Notes: generated by a model from the sequence alone, not told the origin. Shown: positions 8,362 to 16,858, counted from the first letter of the stretch. The stretch is 34,386 bases of DNA from Bacillota bacterium (GCA_023398105.1 JAEWST010000183.1:1-34386); one strand, 5' to 3'. A program made the numbers and translations.

Positions 8362-9108
8362 TTGCTTTCGTTTAAAAAAAGTACTAATATAGATATAAAT
8401 TTAAACTTGATAGCAGAAAACATTATAAAAATAAAGAATGGAGATAGTGTACTTCGTGAAAGCTTTATAAGCGACTATAAACCTTTTATTTTAAAGACTG
8501 CTTCTAAGTTTACAAAAAAATATATAGAGATTGAAAATAGTGAGGAATTTAGCATTGCTCTTATGGCATTTAATCAAGCTATAGACGATTATGATGAAGA
8601 AAAGAACCACCATTTTCTTAGTTTTGCAGAATTGGTAATTAAAAGGCGATTAATAAACTATACAAAAAAGGAAACCAAGTTTAGAGAAATATATCCTTTT
8701 TCATTTTTTGAATATAATAAAGTTAATACTTTAGAAAACACAATTGCTGAAAAGTCCATACATCTCCATTTTGAGAATTTTGAGACAAGAGAAGAGATTC
8801 TGATTTATACCGAAAAACTTAAAAAATTTGGAATATCATTTAATGACTTAATAGCCAAAACTCCTAAACATATGGACTCAAAACAACAGATGTTAAACGT
8901 GTCTAGAATTATTGCAGAAAATGATTACCTATATCAGAAGCTTGATAAGAAACTGCAAATACCTATGACGGATTTAATGCCATTGATTGGTATCAATTCC
9001 AAGACAGTGGAAAGAAATAGAAAATACATAATTGCAGCATGCATCGCTATGAGAAGTGATCTGGAAATAATAAAAGGCTTTCTACAAGCATTTATGTTTA
9101 GGGGGTAA
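8362..9108 (+). CDS. sigI: RNA polymerase sigma factor SigI
   Basis: Alternative sigma factor of 248 residues. TTG start with an excellent ribosome binding site AAAGGAGGTG seven bases upstream. The N-terminal half carries the SigI region-2-like block, including FSIALMAFNQAIDDYDEEKNHHFLSFAELVIKRRLINYTKKE split across about 65-110, and the C-terminal half has the helix-turn-helix-like stretch PLIGINSKTVERNRKYIIA near 215. In cellulolytic clostridia SigI factors switch on cellulosome and carbohydrate-active enzyme genes; in Bacillus SigI responds to heat and envelope stress. The stop overlaps the start of the next gene (TAATG), so it is translationally coupled to its membrane anti-sigma factor. 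Confidence 0.93.
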   Translation: MLSFKKSTNIDINLNLIAENIIKIKNGDSVLRESFISDYKPFILKTASKFTKKYIEIENSEEFSIALMAFNQAIDDYDEEKNHHFLSFAELVIKRRLINYTKKETKFREIYPFSFFEYNKVNTLENTIAEKSIHLHFENFETREEILIYTEKLKKFGISFNDLIAKTPKHMDSKQQMLNVSRIIAENDYLYQKLDKKLQIPMTDLMPLIGINSKTVERNRKYIIAACIAMRSDLEIIKGFLQAFMFRG

Positions 9109-10508
9109 TGCTAGTGAAGAAAAAAGGTATTATTTTAGAATTAAGAACAAAAGAAGCCGTTGTTGTTAATGATTTATGTGAATATGAAAAAATTAAAAGG
9201 CTAGAAGGAATGTTTGAGGGTCAAATGGTAGAATACAGCGTACCTTCTAAAAAGAAGGTATTTAGACATGTTGCTGCTTTTTCTAGTGTTGCTGCAATAC
9301 TGGTGCTAATTGTTGTGGGATATTTGATCTTTATTCTGAATATGAATCCAAAGGTCTATGCATATGTAGATTTAGACATAAACCCAAGTATGGAATTCTT
9401 AATTGATAAGAACAATTCTGTTATTGATTTGAAACCTTTAAATTCTGATGCCAAGGAGTTGATAAGTACTTTTGAAGTAAAGAAAAGAAACATCAATGAT
9501 GCTATTTCATACATTTTAAAGGAGTTAGATGCAAAAGGCTACATAAGCAGTGATAATGAAAATTTAGTTTTATTAGCTGCTTCATATTCAGAAGATTCTG
9601 AAATGGCAGAAAATACAATAGAAAAAACAATAAATACTATCAAAAGAACTATTGAAAGTGTTGACAATAAAAATATTTCGGTAAAGGTAATCTATGTGGA
9701 ACCTAAATTAAGAAAAAACTCAATAGACAATAATATGTCAATGGGTAGGTATGTTCTTTATAATAATGCACAAAAAATTGGAGCAGCTATAACCCCAAAT
9801 GATGCAAAAAGTGCCAAAGTAAAAGATTTAATTTCATTTTACAGGATAGAAGATTCATTACCTCCTGTATCCAATGTGAGTAATAGTGAGAATGCTGCTT
9901 CTGATTTGCCTGCAATAAGCAACACTCAAAGTGTTTTGGACAAAATCAATAATGAGGAAGCAACAACAAAATCAAAGGATACTTCTAACAGGATTAAGTC
10001 TCCTATGCGTTTTTTTAATACAGAAGAGTCATATGAAGACAAAGCACTTGCTTCAGATAGCCCTATGAATAATCAAGGGGGGGCTGGTATGCCACCTGTT
10101 TTTGATGAACCCAAGAGACCTCTACAAGAACCTGGTATGCCACCTGTATTTAATGACCCCAAGAGACCTTTAGAAGAGCCTGTTACACCACCTATTACTG
10201 AAGACCCCAAGAGACCTCCAGAAGAACCTGTTACACCACCTGTTACTGGAGAACCCAAGAGACCTCCAGAAGGACCTGTTACACCACCTGTTACTGGAGA
10301 ACCAAAGAAACCTCCAGAGGGGCCAGTTGCACCACCTGTTACGGGAGACCCAAAGAGACCTCCAGAAGGGCCTGTTGCACCACCTGTTCTTGAAGAACCC
10401 AAGAGACCTCCAGAAGGACCTGTTACACCACCTGTTAATGGAGACCCAAAAAAACCTCCAGAAGGACATGGTAAACCACCTATTTCTGATGAACACAAGA
10501 GACATTAA
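9108..10508 (+). CDS. rsgI: Anti-sigma-I factor RsgI with basic proline-rich repeat tail
   Basis: Transmembrane anti-sigma factor of 466 residues partnered with SigI. The cytoplasmic RsgI_N domain (about 1-45, KKGIILELRTKEAVVVN) binds the sigma factor; one membrane helix spans about 55-80; the extracellular domain starts with the conserved YVDLDINPSMEF (about 85-96). The Asn-Pro bond there is of the kind reported to self-cleave in clostridial RsgI proteins. A Ser/Asn-rich linker follows, then from about residue 329 eight 16-residue repeats of the form PPVxxxPKRPPEGPVT and a partial ninth. No carbohydrate-binding, PA14 or hydrolase module is present, unlike many clostridial homologues. ATG 9108 overlaps the sigI stop; GTG 9114, with AGGGGG at a better distance, is an equally good start. 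Confidence 0.9.
   Translation: MLVKKKGIILELRTKEAVVVNDLCEYEKIKRLEGMFEGQMVEYSVPSKKKVFRHVAAFSSVAAILVLIVVGYLIFILNMNPKVYAYVDLDINPSMEFLIDKNNSVIDLKPLNSDAKELISTFEVKKRNINDAISYILKELDAKGYISSDNENLVLLAASYSEDSEMAENTIEKTINTIKRTIESVDNKNISVKVIYVEPKLRKNSIDNNMSMGRYVLYNNAQKIGAAITPNDAKSAKVKDLISFYRIEDSLPPVSNVSNSENAASDLPAISNTQSVLDKINNEEATTKSKDTSNRIKSPMRFFNTEESYEDKALASDSPMNNQGGAGMPPVFDEPKRPLQEPGMPPVFNDPKRPLEEPVTPPITEDPKRPPEEPVTPPVTGEPKRPPEGPVTPPVTGEPKKPPEGPVAPPVTGDPKRPPEGPVAPPVLEEPKRPPEGPVTPPVNGDPKKPPEGHGKPPISDEHKRH
10092..10505 (+). repeat. 48-bp tandem coding repeats (8.6 units) in rsgI
   Basis: Eight in-frame 48-bp units from 10092 to 10475 and a partial ninth to 10505. Each encodes PPV-x3-PKRP-x-E-x-P-x2 with small variations (PKRP or PKKP, EEP or EGP). 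Central units are nearly identical in DNA, suggesting recent expansion or homogenisation. The uneven composition also creates long spurious antisense reading frames. Confidence 0.92.
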
Positions 10509-10687
10509 TAAAGAACATAACAGCGAAATTTGGATACCTGTTAAGATAAAGTAAAATTCTCTGCCACGAAATAAAACTGTAAAAGTTAGAATAATTTAAT
10601 ATAAAGTTAACAATTTCAGTTTAAAAAAGAATTATAATATATGTATATATTATTAGTAAATATCATCAAATTGTTCAAAAATATATA

Positions 10688-10716
10688 TTGTAGTCTTAGA
10701 ACAGGATTGATACAAT
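10688..10716 (+). promoter_or_regulatory. Possible SigA promoter of the YesL-like gene
   Basis: TTGTAG (10688-10693) and TACAAT (10711-10716) are spaced by 17 bases, 35 bases before the GTG start. The -35 is a weak match and the -10 a good one. Confidence 0.45.
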
Positions 10717-10750
10717 ATACTAATGACAACAAGAAAAGGAGAGTTGAGTT

Positions 10751-11635
10751 GTGGGGTTACTGAGTATAAATTATAATAAGCCTGGTCCAGGGGTTGACAA
10801 GGATGCACCTCAAAAGCCAAGGTTTTTTGTGTTCTTTGAGGTGGTTAAGAGGAAATTCTGGAATTTAATTAAGGTTAATCTGATGTTTGTGCTGTTCAAT
10901 ATTCTTGCATTGGTGGTAGCAAACTATATATCAGTCGTACTGTTTCAAAGAATACGTATTGATGGTGCTATGGGAGATTTAGTTATTAGAGTGTTTTTTT
11001 CTGCAATCATTACGTTGATTCCTGTAATTACTATAGGACCTGTACAAGCTGGTTTCACTTATATTTTGAGGAATTATTCACGAGAAGAGCACTCCTTTAT
11101 ATGGGGCGATTTTAAAGAAAACTTTTTGAAGAACTTTAAGCAGGGAATGATAATTACAATTATTGATATTGTTGCTATGATAGTATTTAGTATTGCAATT
11201 AACGTATATTCCACCATGAATGGTATATTGGCTATGTTCGGAGCAACCTTTATGATTATTTCGGTAGTAATTTTCTTTATGATGCATTTATATATATATC
11301 CAATGCTTGTTACTGTTAATTTAAGCATCAAAAATATTTATAAGAATTCATTAATATTCAGCATTATGAAGTTTTTTCCAAACCTTTTAATGATTATTCT
11401 TAATCTATTAATTGCGTATTTTGCGTTCTATATTCCTATACTAGGAGTTGTAATATATGCACTATTATTGCCTGCTTTTGTAGGTTTGATGAATAATTTC
11501 TACGTTGATCCATTAATAAAGAAGTATGTTGCCGTACCTAATGAAGAGGACAAAATTGACGAAGAAAAATTATTTAATGATAATAGGACTGGCGAGAGTT
11601 TTTATAAGCCTGTTTTAGAAGATGAGGGAGAATAA
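10751..11635 (+). CDS. YesL/DUF624-family membrane protein
   Basis: Integral membrane protein of 294 residues. GTG start with AGGAGAG upstream. The first 35 residues are hydrophilic (MGLLSINYNKPGPGVDKDAP); then FWNLIKVNLMFVLFNILAL begins five or six membrane helices (about 35-62, 75-105, 130-155, 158-182, 208-250). The C-terminus is acidic (EEDKIDEEK). The layout fits YesL-like (DUF624) proteins, which often lie near carbohydrate-use genes and have no proven biochemical role. It stands alone between rsgI and a repeat-rich gap, with its own likely promoter. Confidence 0.65.
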   Translation: MGLLSINYNKPGPGVDKDAPQKPRFFVFFEVVKRKFWNLIKVNLMFVLFNILALVVANYISVVLFQRIRIDGAMGDLVIRVFFSAIITLIPVITIGPVQAGFTYILRNYSREEHSFIWGDFKENFLKNFKQGMIITIIDIVAMIVFSIAINVYSTMNGILAMFGATFMIISVVIFFMMHLYIYPMLVTVNLSIKNIYKNSLIFSIMKFFPNLLMIILNLLIAYFAFYIPILGVVIYALLLPAFVGLMNNFYVDPLIKKYVAVPNEEDKIDEEKLFNDNRTGESFYKPVLEDEGE

Positions 11636-11649
11636 AAGCTGAATTAACT

Positions 11650-11745
11650 AAAATATATGTGTGGTAGACTTATCAATGAAAGGTTGTCAACAAACTATTG
11701 ATAAGTTTACCGCACTAATAGATTTTTATGTGCTAAAGTTAATTT
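11650..11745 (-). repeat. MITE-like dispersed repeat, copy 3
   Basis: Read on the minus strand it gives AACTTTAGCACATAAAAATC, then a TGCGGTA...TTATCAAT core, matching the copy at 3810-3927. Its centre is a long hairpin: 11659-11677 pairs with 11697-11715 over 19 positions with two mismatches and a 19-base loop. It lies just after the YesL-like gene and could also act as an mRNA 3' structure. Confidence 0.65.
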
Positions 11746-12041
11746 TATAAGCTAAACTTTTATTATTTAGAACAATTATTTTAGGAAGAAAAGTCATTTC
11801 ATAAACGCACGATGTTTGAACAAGGTATACTCGATTGTCGAGCTGGATACATATTAAAACCTTGTATTATTAAGCATTTGTAGCAATTAATATATTCATA
11901 AAAGTACTATTTTTATCAAAACAAGTAATACTTTCAACACTGAAATATCATATTTTAAGGAAATAAAAAAGTAATATTTCATTAAAAATACATTATTCAT
12001 TTTTACGAAATTCTGCTAATATCAGTAATTACAAGTGCCTT
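11746..12041. other. AT-rich intergenic DNA, nothing recognised
   Basis: No reading frame with a ribosome binding site and no strong hairpin was seen between the two repeat copies that flank this stretch. Confidence 0.5.
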
Positions 12042-12124
12042 TTATGTGTGAAGTTTGGATATGTTACTCAAACTTCGTAGCTGAATATACTGCTTAAAGT
12101 CTAGTAATATAAGGTGTGGTAGCA
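12042..12124 (+). repeat. MITE-like dispersed repeat, copy 4
   Basis: Bases 12082-12124 are identical to 734-776. The unit is preceded by ACTCAAACTTCGTAG (from 12066), the usual end, and by an inverted end TATGTGTGAAGTTTGGA (from 12042), suggesting two abutting partial copies. It ends about 25 bases beyond the stop of the ACT-domain gene, so its GTGGTAGCATAAAATTACTATGCC palindrome may serve as that operon's 3' end. Confidence 0.65.
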
Positions 12125-12147
12125 TAAAATTACTATGCCAAAGCACC

Positions 12148-12618
12148 TTAAAGTTTAAACTCCTTTTTAATTGCAGAAATAGCTTTGTCAATATCTTTTT
12201 CGTAAATCAGATAGGATATTTCAACCTCAGAGGTGCAGATTAGCTTAACCTCAATGTCATTTACAGCCAGTAGAGTAAATAGCTGTGCTGCCACACCAGG
12301 AATGTTTTTCATGGCTTCGCCAAACACGGTTATCTTTGTGTTATCTGAATCAATTTCAATTCTCAAATTTGGAATTTCTTTTTTGAAGGAGTTTAGCGAT
12401 TTTATTACTTTAGTAATATCCTCAACAGGAAGAGAAAAAGATATATTGATTTTTCCTTTATAGGGGGCAGCCTGACTAATCATGTCAATATTGATTTTTT
12501 CATCTGCAATTTTACGAAATACATTAGAAATGATGGTCATATTGTTTGGAAGATTGTCTACAGTAACCAGTGCTACATTGTATATTGTACTAATACTTGT
12601 AATAGGATTATTTGCCAT
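12148..12618 (-). CDS. Stand-alone double-ACT-domain protein
   Basis: A small protein of 156 residues made of two ACT-like folds (about 12-78 and 88-156) and no catalytic domain. The spacing and phrases ALVTVDNLPNN, NIDMISQ, ITVFGEAMKNIPGVAAQLF and EVKLICTSE resemble the regulatory C-terminal half of aspartate kinase. ACT pairs bind amino acids, here plausibly lysine or threonine. ATG with ribosome binding site AAGGAGGAAT. It lies downstream of dapA-dapB on the same strand. It may sense lysine for the pathway or bind a kinase as a detached regulatory subunit, similar to the short beta product of Bacillus lysC, but no partner is proven. Confidence 0.8.
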   Translation of the reverse strand: MANNPITSISTIYNVALVTVDNLPNNMTIISNVFRKIADEKINIDMISQAAPYKGKINISFSLPVEDITKVIKSLNSFKKEIPNLRIEIDSDNTKITVFGEAMKNIPGVAAQLFTLLAVNDIEVKLICTSEVEISYLIYEKDIDKAISAIKKEFKL

Positions 12619-12730
12619 AAAAAATTCCTCCTTATATTAAATAGGTTGAGTTTCATGGAAATTTAAAATACAATATCGAAAAAGTGGAAAAATTTCATTT
12701 TAAAGCTAGGCGTCATAAACTAGAAAGGTA

Positions 12731-12772
12731 AGAAGCCACAAATATATAGATGGCTATTTATTTGTGGCTTCT
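12731..12772. other. 14-bp perfect hairpin between dapB and the ACT gene
   Basis: AGAAGCCACAAATA (12731-12744) pairs perfectly with 12759-12772 around a 14-base loop. Neither side has a T tract, so it is not a classical terminator in either direction. In the dapA-dapB-ACT transcript it could protect the upstream message or allow partial readthrough. Confidence 0.6.
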
Positions 12773-12907
12773 GTAGTGAACTGAGCTGGAACAAATCAGA
12801 TTTTAACCAGTAATAACTTGAAACACAAACTGACAATTGGTATTTCCAAATCCTGCTGGCAAAAATACTTTCATGTTTAGCACAGCTAGCTCACTTGAAG
12901 CTCAGAA

Positions 12908-13678
12908 TTAATTACTTTCTGCAATAAGCTCATTCATTGAATACAGACCAGGTTTCTTTTGATCAAGAAACAGTGATGCTTTCAACGCACCTACTGCAAA
13001 AATTTCTTTTGAAGTTGCAGTGTGATTTATTTCAATAATCTCATCTTTACCTGCGAAAATAACAGAGTGATCGCCGACAATTGTACCTCCACGAACAGCA
13101 TGTATTCCAATTTCTTGTTTTGCTCGCTTTTTCCTTTTGGAATGTCTGTCATAAGTATATTCACATTTCTCATCAAGAGTGTCATTAATAGCATCAGCAA
13201 TGGCAAGAGCAGTACCGCTTGGGGCATCAATCTTTTGATTGTGATGTTTTTCTACTATTTCAATATCAAATTGTCCCTCAAGAATTTTTGCAGCCTTTTT
13301 AACCAAATCAATAAGCAAATTTACACCGATAGACATATTTGCTGAGAAGAATACAGGAATTCTCTTTGATACATCATTTTTAAGAATACTGATTTGTTCT
13401 GTTGAAAGACCAGTTGTACACATAACAAGGGGAATACGTTTTTCTTGTGCATATTCTACTAATCCATTGAATGCCTTTGGATTTGAAAAATCAATAATAA
13501 CATCAATTTTCACATTACATTCATTTAATGAAGTAAAAACAGGGTAGGGGTTTTTAATGGTAGCATTTATATCAGACCCAGCAGCAATCTTTAATCCGCT
13601 GAAATCTTCGGAAAGCCTTGTGATTACCTGCCCCATATGTCCATTACAGCCACTTAACAGTATATTAATCATTTGCAT
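12908..13678 (-). CDS. dapB: 4-hydroxy-tetrahydrodipicolinate reductase
   Basis: Cytoplasmic NAD(P)H-dependent reductase of the diaminopimelate/lysine pathway, 256 residues, near the family's usual length. The Rossmann glycine motif is SGCNGHMGQ (9-17). The substrate and catalytic block EKHHNQKIDAPSGTAL (143-158) contains His145, His146 and Lys149. FSANMSIGVN (111-120) matches the usual SPNFSLGVN. The C-terminal RGGTIVGDHSVIFAG block is intact. ATG 13678 has AGGA a few bases upstream; Met3 is a possible alternative. It follows dapA by 89 bp on the same strand, under the same lysine riboswitch. Confidence 0.95.
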   Translation of the reverse strand: MQMINILLSGCNGHMGQVITRLSEDFSGLKIAAGSDINATIKNPYPVFTSLNECNVKIDVIIDFSNPKAFNGLVEYAQEKRIPLVMCTTGLSTEQISILKNDVSKRIPVFFSANMSIGVNLLIDLVKKAAKILEGQFDIEIVEKHHNQKIDAPSGTALAIADAINDTLDEKCEYTYDRHSKRKKRAKQEIGIHAVRGGTIVGDHSVIFAGKDEIIEINHTATSKEIFAVGALKASLFLDQKKPGLYSMNELIAESN

Positions 13679-13767
13679 TTCACATCCTAATCTATATTAA
13701 TAATAAAGTCAATTAATTATCGGCTAAAGCCCCAATAAGTAATCTTTGTATAAACTATTTTAGCGAT

Positions 13768-14652
13768 TTATGATAACAATCCATATTTTTTCATTTCATT
13801 TTTTAGCAATTCTACATTCTTGTCGCTCATATCAACTAAAGGTAATCTGCAACTGCCCACATTCATACCGAGCAAGTTCATTGCTGCTTTTATTGGGATA
13901 GGACTAACTTCACAAAATAGTGCTTTGATTAAATCTAATGTTTTTAATTGGAGCTTTCTGCTGCCATCAATATCACCTAATAGGTACTTGGCAACTATGT
14001 CGTGAGTATCCATTGGAATAATATTAGCCATAACGGAGATTACACCTTTTGCTCCCATTGATAGGAAAGGAACAATAGCCCCATCTTCTCCTGAGTAAAT
14101 AGTAATATCATCTCCGCATAAGTTAACAATATCTCCCACCTGTGAAAGATTGCATTCTTTAATTGCAACTATATTTTCAATTTGTGACAAGTCTTTAATA
14201 GTTTCAGGTAGCATATTTAAGTTGGTTCTTGATGGAACATTGTAAAGCACTACGGGAATATTAATACTGTTAGCAATTGCTTTAAAGTGCTCAAATAATC
14301 CTTTTTGAGTTGTTTTGTTATAGTATGGTGTAACTGATAAAATAGCATCTGCACCAACCTCTTCAGCATATTTGCTTAGTTCCACAGCATGAACAGTGTA
14401 ATTGCTACCTGTACCTGCAATAACTGGCACTCTTCCATTAACCTTCTCTACAGTAAACTTTATTGCAGCCTTGTGCTCATCATCATACATAGTAGAAGCT
14501 TCACCGGTTGTTCCGCAAATAATAATTGCATCTGTACCTTCTTTAATCTGAAACTCAATTAGCTCAGCAAGTTTTTGATAATCAGTACCTTCATTGGTAA
14601 ATGGGGTAACAATTGCAACTCCTGAACCTGTAAAAATAACTGGCTTTTTCAT
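13768..14652 (-). CDS. dapA: 4-hydroxy-tetrahydrodipicolinate synthase
   Basis: Condenses pyruvate with aspartate semialdehyde, the first committed step to diaminopimelate and lysine. 294 residues, a TIM barrel of normal length. Motifs: CGTTGE (46-51), Tyr137 in LYNVPSRTN, Arg142, and Schiff-base Lys165 in VAIKEC. ATG 14652 is chosen because AAAGGG lies nine bases upstream; an in-frame GTG at 14661 abuts that binding site and is unlikely. The gene is first behind a lysine riboswitch and its terminator, so it should be shut off when lysine is abundant. Confidence 0.96.
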   Translation of the reverse strand: MKKPVIFTGSGVAIVTPFTNEGTDYQKLAELIEFQIKEGTDAIIICGTTGEASTMYDDEHKAAIKFTVEKVNGRVPVIAGTGSNYTVHAVELSKYAEEVGADAILSVTPYYNKTTQKGLFEHFKAIANSINIPVVLYNVPSRTNLNMLPETIKDLSQIENIVAIKECNLSQVGDIVNLCGDDITIYSGEDGAIVPFLSMGAKGVISVMANIIPMDTHDIVAKYLLGDIDGSRKLQLKTLDLIKALFCEVSPIPIKAAMNLLGMNVGSCRLPLVDMSDKNVELLKNEMKKYGLLS

Positions 14653-14670
14653 ATACAACACCCTTTCATT

Positions 14671-14702
14671 ATAAAATAAAAACGCTAGCGTGAGCTAACG
14701 TC
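14671..14702 (-). terminator. Riboswitch expression-platform terminator
   Basis: On the minus strand ACGTTAGC, loop TCAC, GCTAGCGT forms an 8-bp stem (one G-T pair) followed by TTTTTATTTT. The upstream strand AACAGACGTTAGC can instead pair with GCTATCTGTT at the riboswitch 3' end, giving a mutually exclusive antiterminator. Confidence 0.85.
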
Positions 14703-14747
14703 TGTTTTACATACTATAATTTATAAATTGTTTATAAATTAATAATA

Positions 14748-14924
14748 AACAGATAGCGCTCCATCATGCAAAATGATGACAGTCACAAAGCTATTAGCCT
14801 TGAAACCAGGAGTTACAAAACATTGGGTAAGTAACACCTTCGGCGTTTTTTCCTTTCGAAACAAATCACAAGACCCCAAAAACCTTCATTGCTTTTACTA
14901 ATAAAAAACGCACCTCTATCTAAA
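14748..14924 (-). promoter_or_regulatory. Lysine riboswitch (L box) upstream of dapA
   Basis: On the minus strand the region starts AGATAGAGGTGCG, the conserved L-box opening, contains GAAAGGAAAAAACGCCGAAGG, and closes with TGATGGAGCGCTATCTG. P1 is formed by AGATAG (14916-14921) with CTATCT (14751-14756). These conserved blocks in this order, directly before dapA and followed by a terminator/antiterminator pair, are diagnostic. Lysine binding should favour the terminator. Confidence 0.93.
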
Positions 14925-14942
14925 TTCTATTCAGTTTTCTTA

Positions 14943-14971
14943 ATAATACCATTGGATAATGAATGTGTCAA
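14943..14971 (-). promoter_or_regulatory. SigA promoter of the dapA operon
   Basis: On the minus strand TTGACA (14966-14971) and TATTAT (14943-14948) are separated by 17 bases. Initiation near 14936 would place the start about 15 bases before the riboswitch P1. Confidence 0.75.
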
Positions 14972-15052
14972 TGTTTATTAAATTTTAACACAGACCTTCC
15001 CGTTAATTAGTATATTCAGGATATTTCAATAATGTTACATTTTTATTATCTA

Positions 15053-15082
15053 GCAGGAGCTAGAATAAAACTTGTCGAACAA
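15053..15082 (+). promoter_or_regulatory. Candidate SigH-type promoter of the SpoIID-like gene
   Basis: GCAGGAGCT (15053-15061), 12-base spacer, GTCGAACAA (15074-15082). This resembles the SigH pattern RNAGGAWWW / RNNGAATWW, with the AGGA and GAA cores in place. It also contains TGTCGAA, the core of a Spo0A box. Such short matches are expected by chance a few times in a window this size. Confidence 0.35.
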
Positions 15083-15119
15083 TAGATAATTGAAATAAAA
15101 AAGAAGGAGTAAGTTACAA

Positions 15120-16799
15120 ATGAAGAAAATTTGCTTATTTTTTAGTGCCATATTGATATTTATGTTGTTTTTTTGCACTAACATTTCCAATACGTATGCT
15201 TTAGCAAATCCTGCAGTAAAAATAGGCTTGTATTTTAAAACAACCTCGCAAAGCCAAATAGATATTAGCAGCAATAAAGGAGTTTCTTTTATTTCATTTG
15301 ATTCAGTAACCAATAAAGATTATACACTGTATAACTCTAGTCAAGAGGAAGTCATTACTGTTAGAAAAGATGGTTTTTTTACTGTCAGCGGTTCAAAATA
15401 TACAGCTGTTGGAGATGGCGCTAATCCAACACTTCCCACAGTTGGTCCTTACCATATACAAGTTGAAAAGAACTATGGTACCTACAATGATGCATTGACA
15501 ATAGTTCAGGATTATACAAAAAAAGGTGTTACTTCATATCCAGTATATACAGATTCGGGCTGGAATGTCTGGACGGGCTTTTACATTAGTAAAACTGATG
15601 CGGATAAAGCAATAGCCGAGGTTAAAGCAAAACTTGGTCAGTTATCCTATACAATTATTGAGAAAAATGATACAAGGATTTATGGGGTAAACAGTGTTGG
15701 AGAAGTAAAATTTATGTTTGCTTCTACTAAGAATTTATTGAGAGGGAAGTCACTATCTGATGAAAAACCTAACCCGATAAAGATTGGCAACACTCAACCT
15801 AATTCTTATAGAGGTCAGGTTGAGTTTTTTAGGAAAACAGATAGTGATATGACAATAATTAATGTTTTGCCTTTGGAAGAATACATATATGGCGTTGTTC
15901 CTAACGAAATGCAAGCATCTTCAAATGTTGAGGCACTTAAGGCACAGGCGATAGCGGCAAGAACATATTCTTATAAAACCATAAACAAACATGCTGCCTA
16001 CGGCTTCAATCTTTGTTCATCTACCTGCTGTCATGTTTATAAAGGGTATGCTTCTGAAAGTCCCATTACTAATAAGGTGGTTGATGACACAAAGGATATG
16101 GTACTAACCTATAATGGAGGTTTAGCCGAAACCTTGTATTTCTCATCTAGCGGAGGAAAAACAGAAGCTGCTGTTAATGTTTGGGGAACAGATTTCCCTT
16201 ATTTGAGAAGTGTTGAAGACAAATATGAATCAGGTTACTCTTACAAATATAACTGGAGTGTAACCTACACCGTTGCAGAACTTAGCGAGAGACTCAAAAG
16301 CTATGGCGTTGGAACAGTAACCAGTATGGAGATAACTAAAGTCTCAGAAGCAGGAAGACCTATTGAAATTGTTATTAAGGGTACTTTAAAGCCTGAAGGA
16401 GTTATTATCTCAAAGGACAGGTGTAGAACCTTCTTGGGTTTGGATAGTCAATGGTATACAATTAATGGTACTAGTGGCAATACTGCTAATACCAGCTTTT
16501 ATATAAAGAATAAAGACACTACAAAGCAAATAAATCAAATAAAAGTAAAAACTGCATCGGGCGAAACAAAAATATTATCTTCGGGAAAAGTAACTATAGT
16601 TGGTGCAAATGGTGTTAAGAATAATTCGGAACCAAGCCAAAAGTCAAACCCTACATCATACACTTTTGTGGGAAAGGGATGGGGACATGCGGTAGGAATG
16701 AGCCAGGAGGGTGCAAAAGGTTACGCAAATGCTGGCTATACCTATGAACAGATATTGGCACATTATTATATGGGAACGAAGATAGAATTGAAGAAATAG
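15120..16799 (+). CDS. SpoIID/LytB-domain protein with SPOR-like region
   Basis: Secreted or membrane-anchored cell-wall protein of 559 residues. A signal sequence covers about 1-27. Residues about 105-170 (HIQVEKNYGTYNDALTIVQ) look like a SPOR-type peptidoglycan-binding segment. The SpoIID domain starts near 250 with LPLEEYIYGVVPNEM, where Glu263 aligns with the catalytic glutamate of SpoIID lytic transglycosylases, and continues through ALKAQAIAARTYS. The family's final block GKGWGHAVGMSQEGA lies near 517, ending AHYYMGT. SpoIID trims denuded glycans during engulfment; clostridia carry several paralogues also used in vegetative or germination steps. ATG with GAAGGAG upstream. Confidence 0.9.
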   Translation: MKKICLFFSAILIFMLFFCTNISNTYALANPAVKIGLYFKTTSQSQIDISSNKGVSFISFDSVTNKDYTLYNSSQEEVITVRKDGFFTVSGSKYTAVGDGANPTLPTVGPYHIQVEKNYGTYNDALTIVQDYTKKGVTSYPVYTDSGWNVWTGFYISKTDADKAIAEVKAKLGQLSYTIIEKNDTRIYGVNSVGEVKFMFASTKNLLRGKSLSDEKPNPIKIGNTQPNSYRGQVEFFRKTDSDMTIINVLPLEEYIYGVVPNEMQASSNVEALKAQAIAARTYSYKTINKHAAYGFNLCSSTCCHVYKGYASESPITNKVVDDTKDMVLTYNGGLAETLYFSSSGGKTEAAVNVWGTDFPYLRSVEDKYESGYSYKYNWSVTYTVAELSERLKSYGVGTVTSMEITKVSEAGRPIEIVIKGTLKPEGVIISKDRCRTFLGLDSQWYTINGTSGNTANTSFYIKNKDTTKQINQIKVKTASGETKILSSGKVTIVGANGVKNNSEPSQKSNPTSYTFVGKGWGHAVGMSQEGAKGYANAGYTYEQILAHYYMGTKIELKK

Positions 16800-16811
16800 A
16801 AATATAAATTT

Positions 16812-16858
16812 AAAAAGTCATAGCATGATAACAAAAGAGTTACATACTATGACTTTTT
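16812..16858. terminator. Bidirectional terminator between spoIID-like gene and lysC
   Basis: AAAAAGTCATAG (16812-16823) and CTATGACTTTTT (16847-16858) form a 12-bp perfect stem with A and T tracts on the two sides. It serves the convergent genes on both strands. Confidence 0.88.

Noticed and set aside
10073..10498. Long glycine/serine/threonine-rich open frame on the minus strand (141 codons) and another at 10170-10505
   Set aside because: Both are antisense shadows of the 48-bp proline-rich repeats of rsgI; they have no start signals and simply follow the repeat composition.
10092..10505. Regular 48-bp repeats considered as a CRISPR array
   Set aside because: Units are contiguous, in frame and without unique spacers; they are a coding tandem repeat.
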